Program-made: the position numbers and the translations under genes
Shown here: positions 17,026-25,487 of the stretch, in pieces
Position numbering within the stretch: the stretch's first letter is position 1
How the letters are laid out: each line of letters starts with the position of its first letter
Assembly: GCF_036881825.1 (NCBI RefSeq)
Contig: NZ_JBAJMW010000005.1
Location: 124,001-188,000 of the forward strand
DNA from: Tersicoccus mangrovi
GTDB taxonomy: Bacteria > Actinomycetota > Actinomycetes > Actinomycetales > Micrococcaceae
Direction of reading: 5' to 3'
DNA: 64,000 bases
Notes under the pieces: generated by a model
What the model saw: only the letters and a program-made list of their open reading frames with translations
The model's database searches: none
What the model was told of the DNA's origin: nothing

Positions 17026-19724
17026 GAGGCGGACCGCGCGCGGTCGACGAGCGCGGCGAGTTCACCGCGTCCGGTGACGGGCAGCTTCTCGTAGATGTTG
17101 GCCAGGTGCCATTCGACCGTGCGCCGGGACAGGTGCAGGCGCCGGCCCAGTTCCTCGTTGGAGGCGCCGTCCGCCACGGCGACAGCGAGCTCCTGTTCCA
17201 TCGGGGTGAGCACCTCGAGCCTCCGCGCGGCCGAGGCGGGGGTGGCCGTCCGCTGCTGGGCGCGCTGCAGCAGGGCCCGGGCCGCACGCCGGTCGGCCGC
17301 GGCGACAGGCTCCAGCGCGAGCACCCGGTCGGCGACCGCGGCGACGACGGCGTCCAGTTCGAGCCGCTCGGCCGTCTCCCCGACGGCGAGCAGCTCCGCC
17401 GGGTCGCCGCCGGCGATGCCCGCCGTCAGGTCGAGCGCCATCGCGGCGGCAGGCCCCTGCACACGCTCGGCGAGCCGGCGCGTCACGCGGGCCGCCTCCT
17501 CGTCCCCGGTCACGAGCGCGGTGACGGCCAGGTCGAAGGCCAGCTGCAGCAGTCCCTGCTCCTCCTCCGCCCGGGCCTGGTTCAGCATCGCGGCGGTCGC
17601 TGCGGCCCGGTCCTCCTCGAGCACGAGCCGCGTCGCGGAACGGAAGTAGTCGGCGTAGCGGCGCACCAGCCACTCCGGATTGCCCCGGTACGCGTCGAGC
17701 CGGGCGAGGAAGACGGCCGCTTCCTCGGGCAGGCCGATCCGGGCGCAGTTGTAGGCCGCCGCCCCCAGGGCGAGGGACAGCACCGGCGCCCTGCCGTCGA
17801 CGGCCAACTGCGCGATGACGGGCCGCAGCGAGTCCAGCGCCCGGTCGTGGTGCCCCGTGAAGCTGTCGATCAACCCGTCCCACAGGCCCGCGAGCAGCAC
17901 GATCGGGCCCGGCGTGGGGTCCGACTGTTCGAGGCCGCGGGCGACGAGCCGGCGCGAGTGCGGGAAGTCGACGGCCAGCATGCGGATGAAGAACTCGTGC
18001 TCCGTGAAGGCGAAGCGCGCCATCGGGGAGACCCCGTCGGGCGGGAAAGCGGCGCCCGTGGCCACGATCAGCCGGATGGCGTCCGTGGTGCGGCCGACGT
18101 GCGCCAGCGCCTCGGCGATCCATCCCAGCCGGGTGATGCAGTCGGCGGAGAGCACGGACCCGGCCTTCGGCAGGGCCGCGTCCACACCGTCGGGCAGGTG
18201 GGTGGCGACGATGTCCGCGTAGTGGCCCTGGTGGGCGGCGAGCTCGACCTCGGCGGTGACGATGCGCGAGAGCAGGCCCTCGTCGCCGGCGGCACGGGTG
18301 CGTGCGGCGATCAGCGCGGCGCCGGCGCGCTCGTAGCCGCCGGGCAGGCTCCGGAACACACTCTGCTCGGCGACGGCCAGCGCCACGGCCTCGGCGTCGG
18401 TCACCTCCACACCCCGGCGCGCCCAGGCGGTCAGCTCCTGCTCGGCGCGCCGGAAGTTGCCGGAGGCGCACAGCACGTCCAGCGTGATGACGAGGGCGTG
18501 CACGTCGTCCGCGGCGCGCGGGAAGCTCTCGACCAGGTGGGCGGCGCGGGCCGGGTCGAGCGCCTGCAGCGCGTACTCGGCGGCCGCGAGCACGTCCTCG
18601 GCGGCCACCGTCTCGTGGGCGTCGACCGCCCACTCGACCAGGCCGGCACGCGTGGCGACGGGCAGCGGCCGGTCCCCGACCGCCGCGAGCACCTCGCCGT
18701 GCAGCGCACGACGGCGCAGCAGCGGCATCTCCGCCCGGACGAGGTCACCGAGCGCGGGGTGCCGGAGGCGGACGGCCGGGGCACGCCGCTGGTCGACGAG
18801 CAGCAGGCGCTGGCTGAGCAGTTCGTCCAGGACGTCGTGCCCGGCGAGGTCGAGCAGCAGCGGCAGGGGCAGTTCCCTCACGCAGGCCAGGATGTCGACG
18901 ATACGGCGGTGCTCCTCCCGCATGCCGAGGATGCGCTCGAGGGTGCGTCGGCGGCTCCGCTCGGCCTGACCGGTGACCTCCCGCAGCACCCAGATGCCGT
19001 CCTGGAGCACCAGCCGGTCCTCCGCGAGCAGACTCATCCGCATCATCTGCAGGTACCGGGGATTTCCCGCCGCGGCGTCCCAGATCGTGAAGGACGCCAT
19101 CCGGGAGAGGACGCCGCCGAGTTCGTCGGCCAGCAGCAGGCCCGCGTCCTGCAGGCTCAGGGGTGAGAGATCGATGCGGTGCAGTCCGCCGGAGAAGACC
19201 AGGCGCTGCAGCACCGGGTCCAGCAGGTCCGCGTCGGGGGTGCACAGGACGAGGCGGACGACACCGCGGGCGCAGAGCTCGTTGAGGACGACGACGCTGC
19301 GGGCGTCGACGGCGTCGGCGTTGTCGACCCCGACGACGACGGGCCGGCCGGCCGCCCTGCCGCGCAGCAGCCGGGTGAGGCCGTCGACGACGAGGAACGG
19401 GTGGGTGAGCTCCGGCTCGGTCAGCTCGCTGACCAGAAGGCCGAGGGTCGCGTAGTCCGAGCCGGCGATCGCGACGCTGCCGCGGACCGTGAGCACCTCG
19501 GTGTCGGGAGCCAGGTCGTGGACGATCTGGCCGAGCAGAGCCGTCTTGCCGCTGCCGGCCTCGCCGACGACGAGGACCGAGCGCCCGTGGGCACCCCTCA
19601 GCTCGGTGAGGGCTGTGGCGATCTCCTGGTCGCGGCCGCGCAGGCGGGTCCGGTGATGGGGCACCACGAGGTCGAGCGGTCGATGACCCCCATCATCGCC
19701 GACGTGCGTACGGCCCATCCCCAT
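17022..19724 (-). CDS. ATPase-LuxR (LAL/STAND-type) transcriptional regulator, 900 aa
   Basis: Walker A is GEAGSGKT (residues 54-61) and the Walker B-like strand is VVVGVDNAD. A winged-helix-like and TPR-rich region follows, and a LuxR helix-turn-helix closes the protein (LTPMEQELAVAVADGASNEE, then LSRRTVEWHLANIYEKLPV). The architecture matches the overlapping downstream gene, but overall identity looks low, so they are old paralogues rather than a recent duplication. I chose the ATG at 19724 because GGGGG lies at good spacing; a GTG at 19775 in the same frame has no ribosome site. A -10 box and a long interrupted palindrome lie in the leader. Confidence 0.85.
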   Translation of the reverse strand: MGMGRTHVGDDGGHRPLDLVVPHHRTRLRGRDQEIATALTELRGAHGRSVLVVGEAGSGKTALLGQIVHDLAPDTEVLTVRGSVAIAGSDYATLGLLVSELTEPELTHPFLVVDGLTRLLRGRAAGRPVVVGVDNADAVDARSVVVLNELCARGVVRLVLCTPDADLLDPVLQRLVFSGGLHRIDLSPLSLQDAGLLLADELGGVLSRMASFTIWDAAAGNPRYLQMMRMSLLAEDRLVLQDGIWVLREVTGQAERSRRRTLERILGMREEHRRIVDILACVRELPLPLLLDLAGHDVLDELLSQRLLLVDQRRAPAVRLRHPALGDLVRAEMPLLRRRALHGEVLAAVGDRPLPVATRAGLVEWAVDAHETVAAEDVLAAAEYALQALDPARAAHLVESFPRAADDVHALVITLDVLCASGNFRRAEQELTAWARRGVEVTDAEAVALAVAEQSVFRSLPGGYERAGAALIAARTRAAGDEGLLSRIVTAEVELAAHQGHYADIVATHLPDGVDAALPKAGSVLSADCITRLGWIAEALAHVGRTTDAIRLIVATGAAFPPDGVSPMARFAFTEHEFFIRMLAVDFPHSRRLVARGLEQSDPTPGPIVLLAGLWDGLIDSFTGHHDRALDSLRPVIAQLAVDGRAPVLSLALGAAAYNCARIGLPEEAAVFLARLDAYRGNPEWLVRRYADYFRSATRLVLEEDRAAATAAMLNQARAEEEQGLLQLAFDLAVTALVTGDEEAARVTRRLAERVQGPAAAMALDLTAGIAGGDPAELLAVGETAERLELDAVVAAVADRVLALEPVAAADRRAARALLQRAQQRTATPASAARRLEVLTPMEQELAVAVADGASNEELGRRLHLSRRTVEWHLANIYEKLPVTGRGELAALVDRARSAS

Positions 19725-19776
19725 GTACAGTGCCCCCGTTCGGCCACGAGATCCCCCCGATCCCGAGTCACGCACC

Positions 19777-19838
19777 CGTCATGACCCCACGTCATTGTGG
19801 GGTACTGACGAGTACGTCTGCGACTGGTCGTGATCATA
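19777..19838 (-). promoter_or_regulatory. candidate operator (19777-19810) and -10 box (19833-19838) of the twin LuxR genes
   Basis: The palindrome is CGTCA-N2-ACCCCAC-N6-GTGGGGT-N2-TGACG, symmetric over 34 bases with 12 of 17 half-site positions matching. On the minus strand TATGAT (19833-19838) is an excellent -10, which places the start of transcription near 19826. The palindrome then lies just downstream of that start, where a bound protein would block elongation or initial transcription. No convincing -35 is visible. Confidence 0.55.
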
Positions 19839-19892
19839 CACGGCAGCGCCCACACGTCCGCGGGCGGCCGCGAGCGTGACGCGCGAGCCCGC

Positions 19893-20477
19893 TCAGCGGG
19901 CGTGGAACCGCTGCTGAGCGGCGAGCAGCCCGTCGTCGACCACGGCCTCGACCGCGTCGGCGGCCGTGTCGACCAGCATCGGCAGCACGGTCTGCTCGCT
20001 CTTCGCGAAGTCGCTGAGCACGTGGTCCGCGGGGTCCCGACGGCCCGGCGGCCGCCCGATGCCGACGCGGACGCGGACGTAGTCCCGCGTGCCGATCGCC
20101 CGGGTGATGTCCTTGAGGCCGTTGTGGCCGCCCTCGGAGCCGCCGCGCTTGAGCCGGACGTCGTCGAAGGGGATGTCCAGCTCGTCGTGCACGACGATCA
20201 ACTGGGCCGCGGTGATGCTGTAGTACTGCAGCAGCGCGGCGACGGGGCCACCCGAGGTGTTCATGTACACGGCCGGTTGCGCGAGCACGACCCGCGGGCC
20301 GCCGGGCCGCAGCCGGCCGGTGGCGACGGTGGCGCGGGCGCGGTGGTCGGTGCTGAAGCCGGCGCCGATGCGCCCGGCCAGCTCCTCGAGCACCATGGCC
20401 CCGACATTGTGACGGTGACGCGCGTAGCCGGGCCCGGGATTCCCGAGCCCGGCCACGAGCCAGGTGTCCGCGCTCAC
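19893..20477 (-). CDS. pth: peptidyl-tRNA hydrolase, 194 aa
   Basis: The enzyme frees tRNA from prematurely released peptidyl-tRNA. The N-terminus WLVAGLGNPGPGYARHRHNV has the substrate-binding Asn (N13) and catalytic His (H23), and VHDELDIP supplies the catalytic Asp. KRGGSEGGHNGLK and VRVGIGRP are further family motifs, and the length is typical. I chose the GTG at 20477 because homology begins at once; the frame runs 32 codons further upstream through Pro/Arg-rich noise. It follows rplY by 34 bases, the standard actinobacterial order, and is probably co-transcribed with it. Confidence 0.95.
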   Translation of the reverse strand: MSADTWLVAGLGNPGPGYARHRHNVGAMVLEELAGRIGAGFSTDHRARATVATGRLRPGGPRVVLAQPAVYMNTSGGPVAALLQYYSITAAQLIVVHDELDIPFDDVRLKRGGSEGGHNGLKDITRAIGTRDYVRVRVGIGRPPGRRDPADHVLSDFAKSEQTVLPMLVDTAADAVEAVVDDGLLAAQQRFHAR

Positions 20478-20511
20478 GCCTGGTGAGCGCCGGACGCGGT
20501 GGTGCTGGTGA

Positions 20512-21156
20512 TCACTCGGCGGACTCGTCCGCGTCGGCCTCGCCCTCAGCGGCCTCACCCTCGGCGGCCTCACCCTCGGCGGCCTCCTCGGTCTCCGGCT
20601 CCTCGCCCAGGTCCTGGACGGTGGGCTCGGCGATGTTCACGAGCAGGGTCTCCGGGTCGGTGACCAGGGTGACGCCGGCGGGCAGCGCCAGGTCCGAGAC
20701 GTACAGGTGGTCGCCGATCTCGCGGCCGGTGATGTCGGCCTCGAAGGACTCGGGGATCGCGGTGGCGTCGGCCTCGACGGAGACGCTGGTCTGGTCGAGG
20801 TTGACGTAGGCGTTGGGGTCGGCCTGCTCGCCGACCACGTGCACGAGCACGTCGACGGTGACCTTCTCGCCGCGGCGGACGCCCTGCAGGTCGATGTGCT
20901 CGATCAGCTGGGTGACGGGGTTGCGCTGCACGTCCTTGACCAGGGTCAGGTGGCTCTCGCCCTGCACGTCGATCTCGAGAAGCGCGTTGACGGTGCGCAC
21001 GACCAGCATGGTCTGGTGACCGGGCAGGGTCACGTGCAGCGGCTCGGCGCCGTTGCTGTAGATGACGGCGGGGATCTCATTGTTGGCTCGGATGCGGCGG
21101 GCCGCACCCTTGCCGAACTCGGTGCGCGACGTGGCGGTCAGCGTCTTGGCTGCCAT
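20512..21156 (-). CDS. rplY: 50S ribosomal protein L25 / general stress protein Ctc, 214 aa
   Basis: The protein binds 5S rRNA. The N-terminal L25 domain begins LTATSRTEFGKGAARRIRAN and a C-terminal TL5/Ctc domain follows, as in other long actinobacterial forms. The end is an acidic tail with GEAAE repeats encoded by 15-base direct repeats. AGGAGG sits five bases before the ATG. Upstream lie a clear promoter and an approximately 180-base leader with three hairpins, so expression is probably controlled at the RNA level. The gene is followed by pth. Confidence 0.95.
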   Translation of the reverse strand: MAAKTLTATSRTEFGKGAARRIRANNEIPAVIYSNGAEPLHVTLPGHQTMLVVRTVNALLEIDVQGESHLTLVKDVQRNPVTQLIEHIDLQGVRRGEKVTVDVLVHVVGEQADPNAYVNLDQTSVSVEADATAIPESFEADITGREIGDHLYVSDLALPAGVTLVTDPETLLVNIAEPTVQDLGEEPETEEAAEGEAAEGEAAEGEADADESAE

Positions 21157-21183
21157 GGTGTCCTCCTGGAGGCGGTCGACGGT

Positions 21184-21289
21184 GGCCGCGGAGGTGTCCG
21201 CGGCCCGGGGCCTGCCAGACGGGGATCCCTGCTCTGCGGGCGATCAGTCTGCGCTGATCACCGAAAGCTGCCGGCCGGAATCCGGCCGG
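21184..21289 (-). promoter_or_regulatory. structured 5' leader of rplY (three hairpins)
   Basis: Three perfect stems lie between promoter and start codon: a 9-bp stem with a four-base loop (21184-21205), GATCAG-N6-CTGATC (21242-21259) and CCGGCCGG-N3-CCGGCCGG (21271-21289). Ribosomal protein genes are often autoregulated through such leaders, so an L25-binding element is a reasonable inference. I do not recognise a named Rfam-type motif. Confidence 0.5.
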
Positions 21290-21344
21290 GGATGCCATGT
21301 CGTCGATCACGGAGCGGGTGCTCCCTCGCCTGGGCAACTTCACC

Positions 21345-21373
21345 AGTCTACCGGCTCGGCCGCGGGCGGTGAA
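21345..21373 (-). promoter_or_regulatory. promoter of rplY-pth
   Basis: On the minus strand TTCACC (21368-21373) and TAGACT (21345-21350) are separated by 17 bases. Transcription would start near 21338 and give a leader of about 180 bases. Confidence 0.65.
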
Positions 21374-21441
21374 ACGGTGGGAGCGGAATAGTGCGGCAGA
21401 AGCGACGCCGCGGCAGGACGCCGGGCGTGCGATCCGGGAAT

Positions 21442-21481
21442 GCAGAAGGGGAGCGCCGGTTCCCCGGCGCTCCCCTTCTGC
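21442..21481 (-). terminator. terminator of the glmU-prs operon
   Basis: An 18-bp perfect stem (21442-21459 with 21464-21481) with a TTCC loop begins 20 bases after the prs stop codon. It separates prs from the rplY promoter. Confidence 0.85.
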
Positions 21482-21500
21482 TGTGCGATCGTGCGTCGCG

Positions 21501-22484
21501 TCAGTGGGCGACGCCGTCGAACAGACTGGTGACCGAGCCGTCGTCGAACACCTCGTGGATCGCCCGTGCCAGCAGCGGCGCGATCGAGAGCACGGTCAGG
21601 TTCGGGAACCGCTTCTCCGGGGGCACCGGCAGCGAATTCGTGACGATGACCTCGCGGGCCCCGCTCTCGGCCAGCCGGCGGGCGGCGGGGTCGGAGAACA
21701 CGGCGTGGGTCGCGGCGATGATGACGTCACGCGCACCGGCCTGCTTGAGGACGTTGACGGCACCGGCGATCGTGCCGCCGGTGTCGATCATGTCGTCGAT
21801 CAGCACGCAGGTGCGTCCTTCGATCTGGCCGACGACCTGCTTGGAGACGGCCTGGTTGGGCACGGTGATGTCGCGACTCTTGTGCACGAACGCCAGGGGC
21901 GCCCCGCCGAGCCGCTCGGCCCACTGCTCGGCCACGCGCACGCGACCGGTGTCCGGGGAGACGACCGTGACCTCGTCGACGTCGACCCGGGTGCGGACGT
22001 AGTCGGCCAGCAGCGGGATCGCCATCAGGTGGTCGACCGGACCGTCGAAGAAGCCCTGGATCTGCGCGGTGTGCAGGTCCACGCTCATGAGGCGGTCGGC
22101 GCCGGCCGTCCTGTACAGGTCGGAGACGAGGCGGGCGGAGATGGGCTCGCGGCCGCGGTGCTTCTTGTCCTGCCGGGCGTAGGGGTAGAACGGCGAGACG
22201 ATCGTGATCCGCTTGGCGGAGGCCCGCTTGGCGGAGTCGATCATGATCAGCTGTTCCATCAGCCACTTGTTGATGGGGTACGGGTGCGCCTGCAGCACGA
22301 AGACGTCGCACCCACGGATGCTCTCCTCGAACCGCACGTAGATCTCGCCGTTCGCGAAGTCGTACGCGGAGGTCGGCAGCAGTTCGATGCCGAGTTCCTC
22401 GGCGACCTGCTCGGCCAGCTCGTGATGTGCGCGGCCGGCGATCAGCACCATCCGCTTCTCGCCCTGGACCTTGATGCCCGTCAT
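21501..22484 (-). CDS. prs: ribose-phosphate pyrophosphokinase (PRPP synthetase), 327 aa
   Basis: The enzyme makes PRPP from ribose 5-phosphate and ATP for purine, pyrimidine, His and Trp synthesis. Seen motifs are FANGEIYVRFEESIRG, the flexible-loop region FYPYARQDKKHRGREPISA, DLHTAQIQGFF and the PRPP loop VLIDDMIDTGGT. The ATG shares ATGA with the stop of glmU. This pairing is conserved in Actinobacteria, where decaprenyl-phosphoryl arabinose synthesis also draws on PRPP. The length is normal and a strong hairpin follows. Confidence 0.96.
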   Translation of the reverse strand: MTGIKVQGEKRMVLIAGRAHHELAEQVAEELGIELLPTSAYDFANGEIYVRFEESIRGCDVFVLQAHPYPINKWLMEQLIMIDSAKRASAKRITIVSPFYPYARQDKKHRGREPISARLVSDLYRTAGADRLMSVDLHTAQIQGFFDGPVDHLMAIPLLADYVRTRVDVDEVTVVSPDTGRVRVAEQWAERLGGAPLAFVHKSRDITVPNQAVSKQVVGQIEGRTCVLIDDMIDTGGTIAGAVNVLKQAGARDVIIAATHAVFSDPAARRLAESGAREVIVTNSLPVPPEKRFPNLTVLSIAPLLARAIHEVFDDGSVTSLFDGVAH

Positions 22485-23983
22485 GAAGGATCGCTTTCTG
22501 CCGTCGGTCGGTCGGTGGTGGAGTTCGATGCCGCGTCCGCGGCGGTTCCCGCCCGCTCGGCTGCCGCGGCGGCGGCGGTGCCGGCGCGGTTGGTGGTCAC
22601 CCAGCCGTCGAGGTTGCGCTGGGGGGCGACGTTGATGGCGAGGGCACCGGCGGGAACGTCCTTGCGGATCACGGTACCGGCCCCGCTGTAGGCGCCGTCG
22701 CCGACGGTGACGGGCGCCACGTACATATTGTCGCTGCCCATCCGCACGTCCGAGCCGATGGTCGTGTGGTGCTTGTTGACGCCGTCGTAGTTGACGAAGA
22801 CGCTGGCCGCGCCGATGTTCGAGTTGGTGCCGATGGTCGCGTCGCCCACGTAGCTCAGGTGCGGGACCTTCGAGCCGGCGCCGATCGTGGCGTTCTTCGT
22901 CTCGACGAACGTGCCGATCTTGCCGTCGGCGCCCAGGTCCGTGCCGGGCCGCAGGTAGGCGAAGGGGCCGACGGTGGCGCCGTCGCCGATCCGTGCGCCC
23001 GAACCGTGCGTGCGGACCACCGAGGCGTTCGCGCCGATGACGACGTCGGTCAGCGTCGTGTCGGGGCCGACCGTGGCGCCCGTGGCGACCGTCGTGCGCC
23101 CGTGCAGCTGGGTACCCGGGAGCACGGTCACGTCGGACCCGAACGTCACGTCGCGGTCGATCCACGTGGTGGCCGGATCCACGACGGTGACGCCGGCGCG
23201 CATCCAGGCCTCGACGGTGCGGCGGTTCAGCTCCGCGCCGACCGCGGCGAGCTGGACGCGGTCGTTGACGCCCTCGAGCTGCCACCGGTCGGGGCAGGTC
23301 AGCGCGGTCACCGGGACGCCCTCGGCCCGGGCCATGCCGATCACGTCGGTCAGGTACTTCTCGCGCTGGGCGTTCTCGGTGCTCAGCTGCGGCAGGACGC
23401 GGCGCAGCAGCGCGGCGTCGAACGCGTAGATGCCGGAGTTGACCTCGCGGATCGCGCGCTGCTCCTCGGTCGCGTCCTTGAACTCGACGATGCCGTCGAC
23501 GGAACCGTCCGCGGCGCGCAGCACGCGGCCATAGGCCCCGGGCTCGTCGAGTTCGGTGGTCAGCAGGGTGACGCCGCCGGGCCGGTGCGCCGCGACGAGT
23601 TCGCCGAGCAGGTCGGTGGACAGCAGGGGCACGTCGCCGTAGGTGACGACGACGGTGCCCTCGACGTCACCCAGGGCCTCGATCGCGACCTCGACGGCGC
23701 GGCCGGTGCCGGGCACCTCGTCCTGGTCCACGATCACGGCGTCGGGGGCGACGACGGCGAGGTGCTCGACGACGACGTCGCGCTGGTGGCGGACGACGAC
23801 CGCCAGCCGCTCGGGCTCCAGGCCTCCGGCCGCCCGCACGGCGTGGTCAACGAGGGACCGTCCGGCGATCTCGTGGAGGATCTTGGGCCGGGTTGACTTC
23901 ATCCGGGTGCCGGCGCCGGCGGCCAGGACGATCACGGCGGTGGGACGGGTCCGGCCGGTATCGGGCTGCCGGTCACTGCTCAC
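22481..23983 (-). CDS. glmU: bifunctional N-acetylglucosamine-1-phosphate uridylyltransferase / glucosamine-1-phosphate acetyltransferase, 500 aa
   Basis: GlmU makes UDP-GlcNAc for peptidoglycan and surface glycans. The N-terminal uridylyltransferase has LAAGAGTRMKSTRPKILHEI and TYGDVPLL; the C-terminal left-handed beta-helix contains hexapeptide repeats such as IGDGATVGPFAYLRPGTDLG and the acetyltransferase segment VNYDGVNKHHTTIG. A Thr/Ala/Ser-rich tail of about 40 residues extends the end. The GTG start follows GAGGAG. A tRNA-Gln gene lies 34 bases upstream on the same strand, so a shared transcript is possible. Confidence 0.96.
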   Translation of the reverse strand: MSSDRQPDTGRTRPTAVIVLAAGAGTRMKSTRPKILHEIAGRSLVDHAVRAAGGLEPERLAVVVRHQRDVVVEHLAVVAPDAVIVDQDEVPGTGRAVEVAIEALGDVEGTVVVTYGDVPLLSTDLLGELVAAHRPGGVTLLTTELDEPGAYGRVLRAADGSVDGIVEFKDATEEQRAIREVNSGIYAFDAALLRRVLPQLSTENAQREKYLTDVIGMARAEGVPVTALTCPDRWQLEGVNDRVQLAAVGAELNRRTVEAWMRAGVTVVDPATTWIDRDVTFGSDVTVLPGTQLHGRTTVATGATVGPDTTLTDVVIGANASVVRTHGSGARIGDGATVGPFAYLRPGTDLGADGKIGTFVETKNATIGAGSKVPHLSYVGDATIGTNSNIGAASVFVNYDGVNKHHTTIGSDVRMGSDNMYVAPVTVGDGAYSGAGTVIRKDVPAGALAINVAPQRNLDGWVTTNRAGTAAAAAAERAGTAADAASNSTTDRPTAESDPS

Positions 23984-24017
23984 GGGATTCGTTCTCCTCG
24001 CATCGGGGTTCGGGTCG

Positions 24018-24089
24018 TTCCGCCCCTAGGACTCGAACCTAGACTCCACGGCTCCAAAGGCCGGGGTGCTGCCATTACACCAGGGCGGA
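24018..24089 (-). tRNA. tRNA-Gln (anticodon UUG)
   Basis: The minus strand folds as a cloverleaf: a 7-bp acceptor stem TCCGCCC/GGGCGGA with discriminator A, a D arm GTGT/GCAC, anticodon loop CTTTGGA and T arm CTAGG-TTCGAGT-CCTAG. The anticodon is UUG. The base pair at the foot of the anticodon stem is a C-U mismatch. No CCA is encoded. A tRNA-Gln next to glmU is also seen in mycobacteria. Confidence 0.93.
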
Positions 24090-24123
24090 CCCGCCCGGTC
24101 TCACTGCGCCGGGCGACCCCCAC

Positions 24124-24154
24124 AGTGTAGGTCCCGGCCGGAGGGGGTGGTGAA
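24124..24154 (-). promoter_or_regulatory. possible promoter of tRNA-Gln/glmU
   Basis: On the minus strand TTCACC (24149-24154) and TACACT (24124-24129) are 19 bases apart, slightly long. The tRNA 5' end would be about 30 bases downstream of the start point, as expected for a processed tRNA precursor. The rest of 24090-24287 shows nothing clear. Confidence 0.4.
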
Positions 24155-24287
24155 TCGGCGGGCCGCCCCGTCGGGGTGCGCGGTCGCGGTCCGGCCGTGT
24201 CGGCGGGCTCCACGGAGGTGGTCCTGAGGGGGCGGCGTCGACGGTGCCGGACGGGGCGGTCCGGGCGTTGCGGCTCGCGCTCGCGCC

Positions 24288-25301
24288 TCAGACGTTCGGC
24301 GGGGTCGCGTGGTCGTCGCCCTCCGCCGCCGCCCGGGTGGCGTGGTCACCGGGCCGGCCGGCGACCAGTAAGGGCACCGGGACGCTGGCCGGGACGGCGT
24401 GGTGCAGGGCCGCGGCGGTCGCGCCGTCGGGGGCCACCACGTGGCCGTGCGACTGCAGCAGCAACCGCTGCACGCGGTTCCACCCGGTCACCGCGTCCTC
24501 ACCCGCGGCCAGGCTCGTCGCCACGTCCCAGACGGCGCCGATGACGACGGGGCGACCGGCGCCGCCCGGCGCTGGATCAGCCGACCGGTCGCGGGTGGAG
24601 CCGGCGCGCTGCGAGGTCGCGGTGCGGCCGGAGGAGTCGTGTCCGCCGGAACTGACACCAGCGGCCCCGCCGGCACCGTCGGCGGCCTGAACGGCCGGGG
24701 ACACCTGGGTGCCGGTGCCGTCGAACCCCGTGCCCGGTGCCGGACGCGGATCGGCGGGGCTTTCCTCGGCGTCGCCGAGCTGGTCGTGGAGCACGTCGAT
24801 CAGGTCGATGACCTGCCCGATCCGGGGCACGGCCGGGGCGTTGCGCAGGACGGCCGCGACGTCGAGGGCGGCGGCACGGTCGGCGAGCATGCGCAGCCGG
24901 TCCACGGCATGGCCGCCGGCGGGGTCACCGGCGACGCGGGCGACCGTCTGCGCGGCGGTCAGCGTGAGGGTCAGGGATTCGGCGCCGACGTCGGCGGCGA
25001 GGTCGAGGTACTCGGCGACGTCCGCGGCGACGCCCTCGTCGGGCCGTTCCGCGAGCAGGTCGGCCGGCGCGGTCACGGTGATCAGGCGCAGGCCCGCCTC
25101 CCGCAGCCGTCGCCGGTAGTCGTCACGCACGCGGGAGCCGAGGTGGATGCCCAGGGCCTCCCCCGGGCCGGCCGCCAGCCCGATGACGGTGACGTCGTGC
25201 GCGCGGCACTGCTCGATCACCTCGTCGAGACCGGCCGCTCCGTCCACGAGCCAACCGGGTGCGGGTTCACCGGGCTCGATGCGCGGAGCGGCAGTCGTCA
25301 T
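24288..25301 (-). CDS. sugar-phosphate isomerase/epimerase-like TIM-barrel protein, 337 aa
   Basis: The segment VIGLAAGPGEALGIHLGSRV, the pattern RRRLREAGLRLITVTAP and the strand/helix alternation around DLAADVGAESLTLTL resemble xylose-isomerase-like TIM barrels. An insert of about 60 residues rich in Gly, Ser, Thr and Asp (roughly 185-245) interrupts the barrel before a final strand VVIGAVWDVATSL. Metal ligands typical of the family are not clear, so a catalytic role is unproven. The ATG at 25301 is preceded by AAGACT six bases upstream, close to a leaderless -10. It is divergent from the Cys-rich cassette. Confidence 0.55.
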   Translation of the reverse strand: MTTAAPRIEPGEPAPGWLVDGAAGLDEVIEQCRAHDVTVIGLAAGPGEALGIHLGSRVRDDYRRRLREAGLRLITVTAPADLLAERPDEGVAADVAEYLDLAADVGAESLTLTLTAAQTVARVAGDPAGGHAVDRLRMLADRAAALDVAAVLRNAPAVPRIGQVIDLIDVLHDQLGDAEESPADPRPAPGTGFDGTGTQVSPAVQAADGAGGAAGVSSGGHDSSGRTATSQRAGSTRDRSADPAPGGAGRPVVIGAVWDVATSLAAGEDAVTGWNRVQRLLLQSHGHVVAPDGATAAALHHAVPASVPVPLLVAGRPGDHATRAAAEGDDHATPPNV

Positions 25302-25396
25302 GCGCTCAGTCTTCCACGCCGCGCGAACAGCGCGGCGGCGGGCCACGCGTGCTCGCTGCACCGGCGGCTCCGGGCTCCGCCCGACTACCGGACCAG

Positions 25397-25415
25397 ATAC
25401 CCCCGGGGGTATAGT
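25397..25415 (+). promoter_or_regulatory. CsoR-type operator (25397-25412) overlapping a -10 box (25410-25415)
   Basis: ATACCCCCGGGGGTAT is a perfect 16-bp palindrome of the G/C-tract type bound by CsoR/RcnR/FrmR-family metal or thiol sensors. The -10 hexamer TATAGT overlaps its right end by three bases, so binding would block RNA polymerase. The leader then holds CGAGCGAC-N6-GTCGCTCG (25422-25443) and two copies of AACCCGTGAA (25444-25453, 25460-25469). No -35 consensus is evident, and no CsoR gene lies in this window. Confidence 0.65.
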
Positions 25416-25487
25416 GATCGACGAGCGACACCACCGTCGCTCGAACCCGTGAACCACCGAACCCGTGAATCGTGGAGGAGAACCACC

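Larger units (their letters stand above)
21157..21500. other. 344-base region between prs and rplY
   Basis: No gene is present. From low to high coordinate it contains the rplY ribosome site, three hairpins of the rplY leader, the rplY promoter and the terminator of the glmU-prs operon, which are listed separately. Confidence 0.8.

Noticed and set aside
14311..17094. 927-codon plus-strand frame opposite the LuxR gene
   Set aside because: It is a high-G+C antisense shadow: composition is His/Arg/Gly/Asp-rich with no domain, and the opposite strand encodes a clear regulator.
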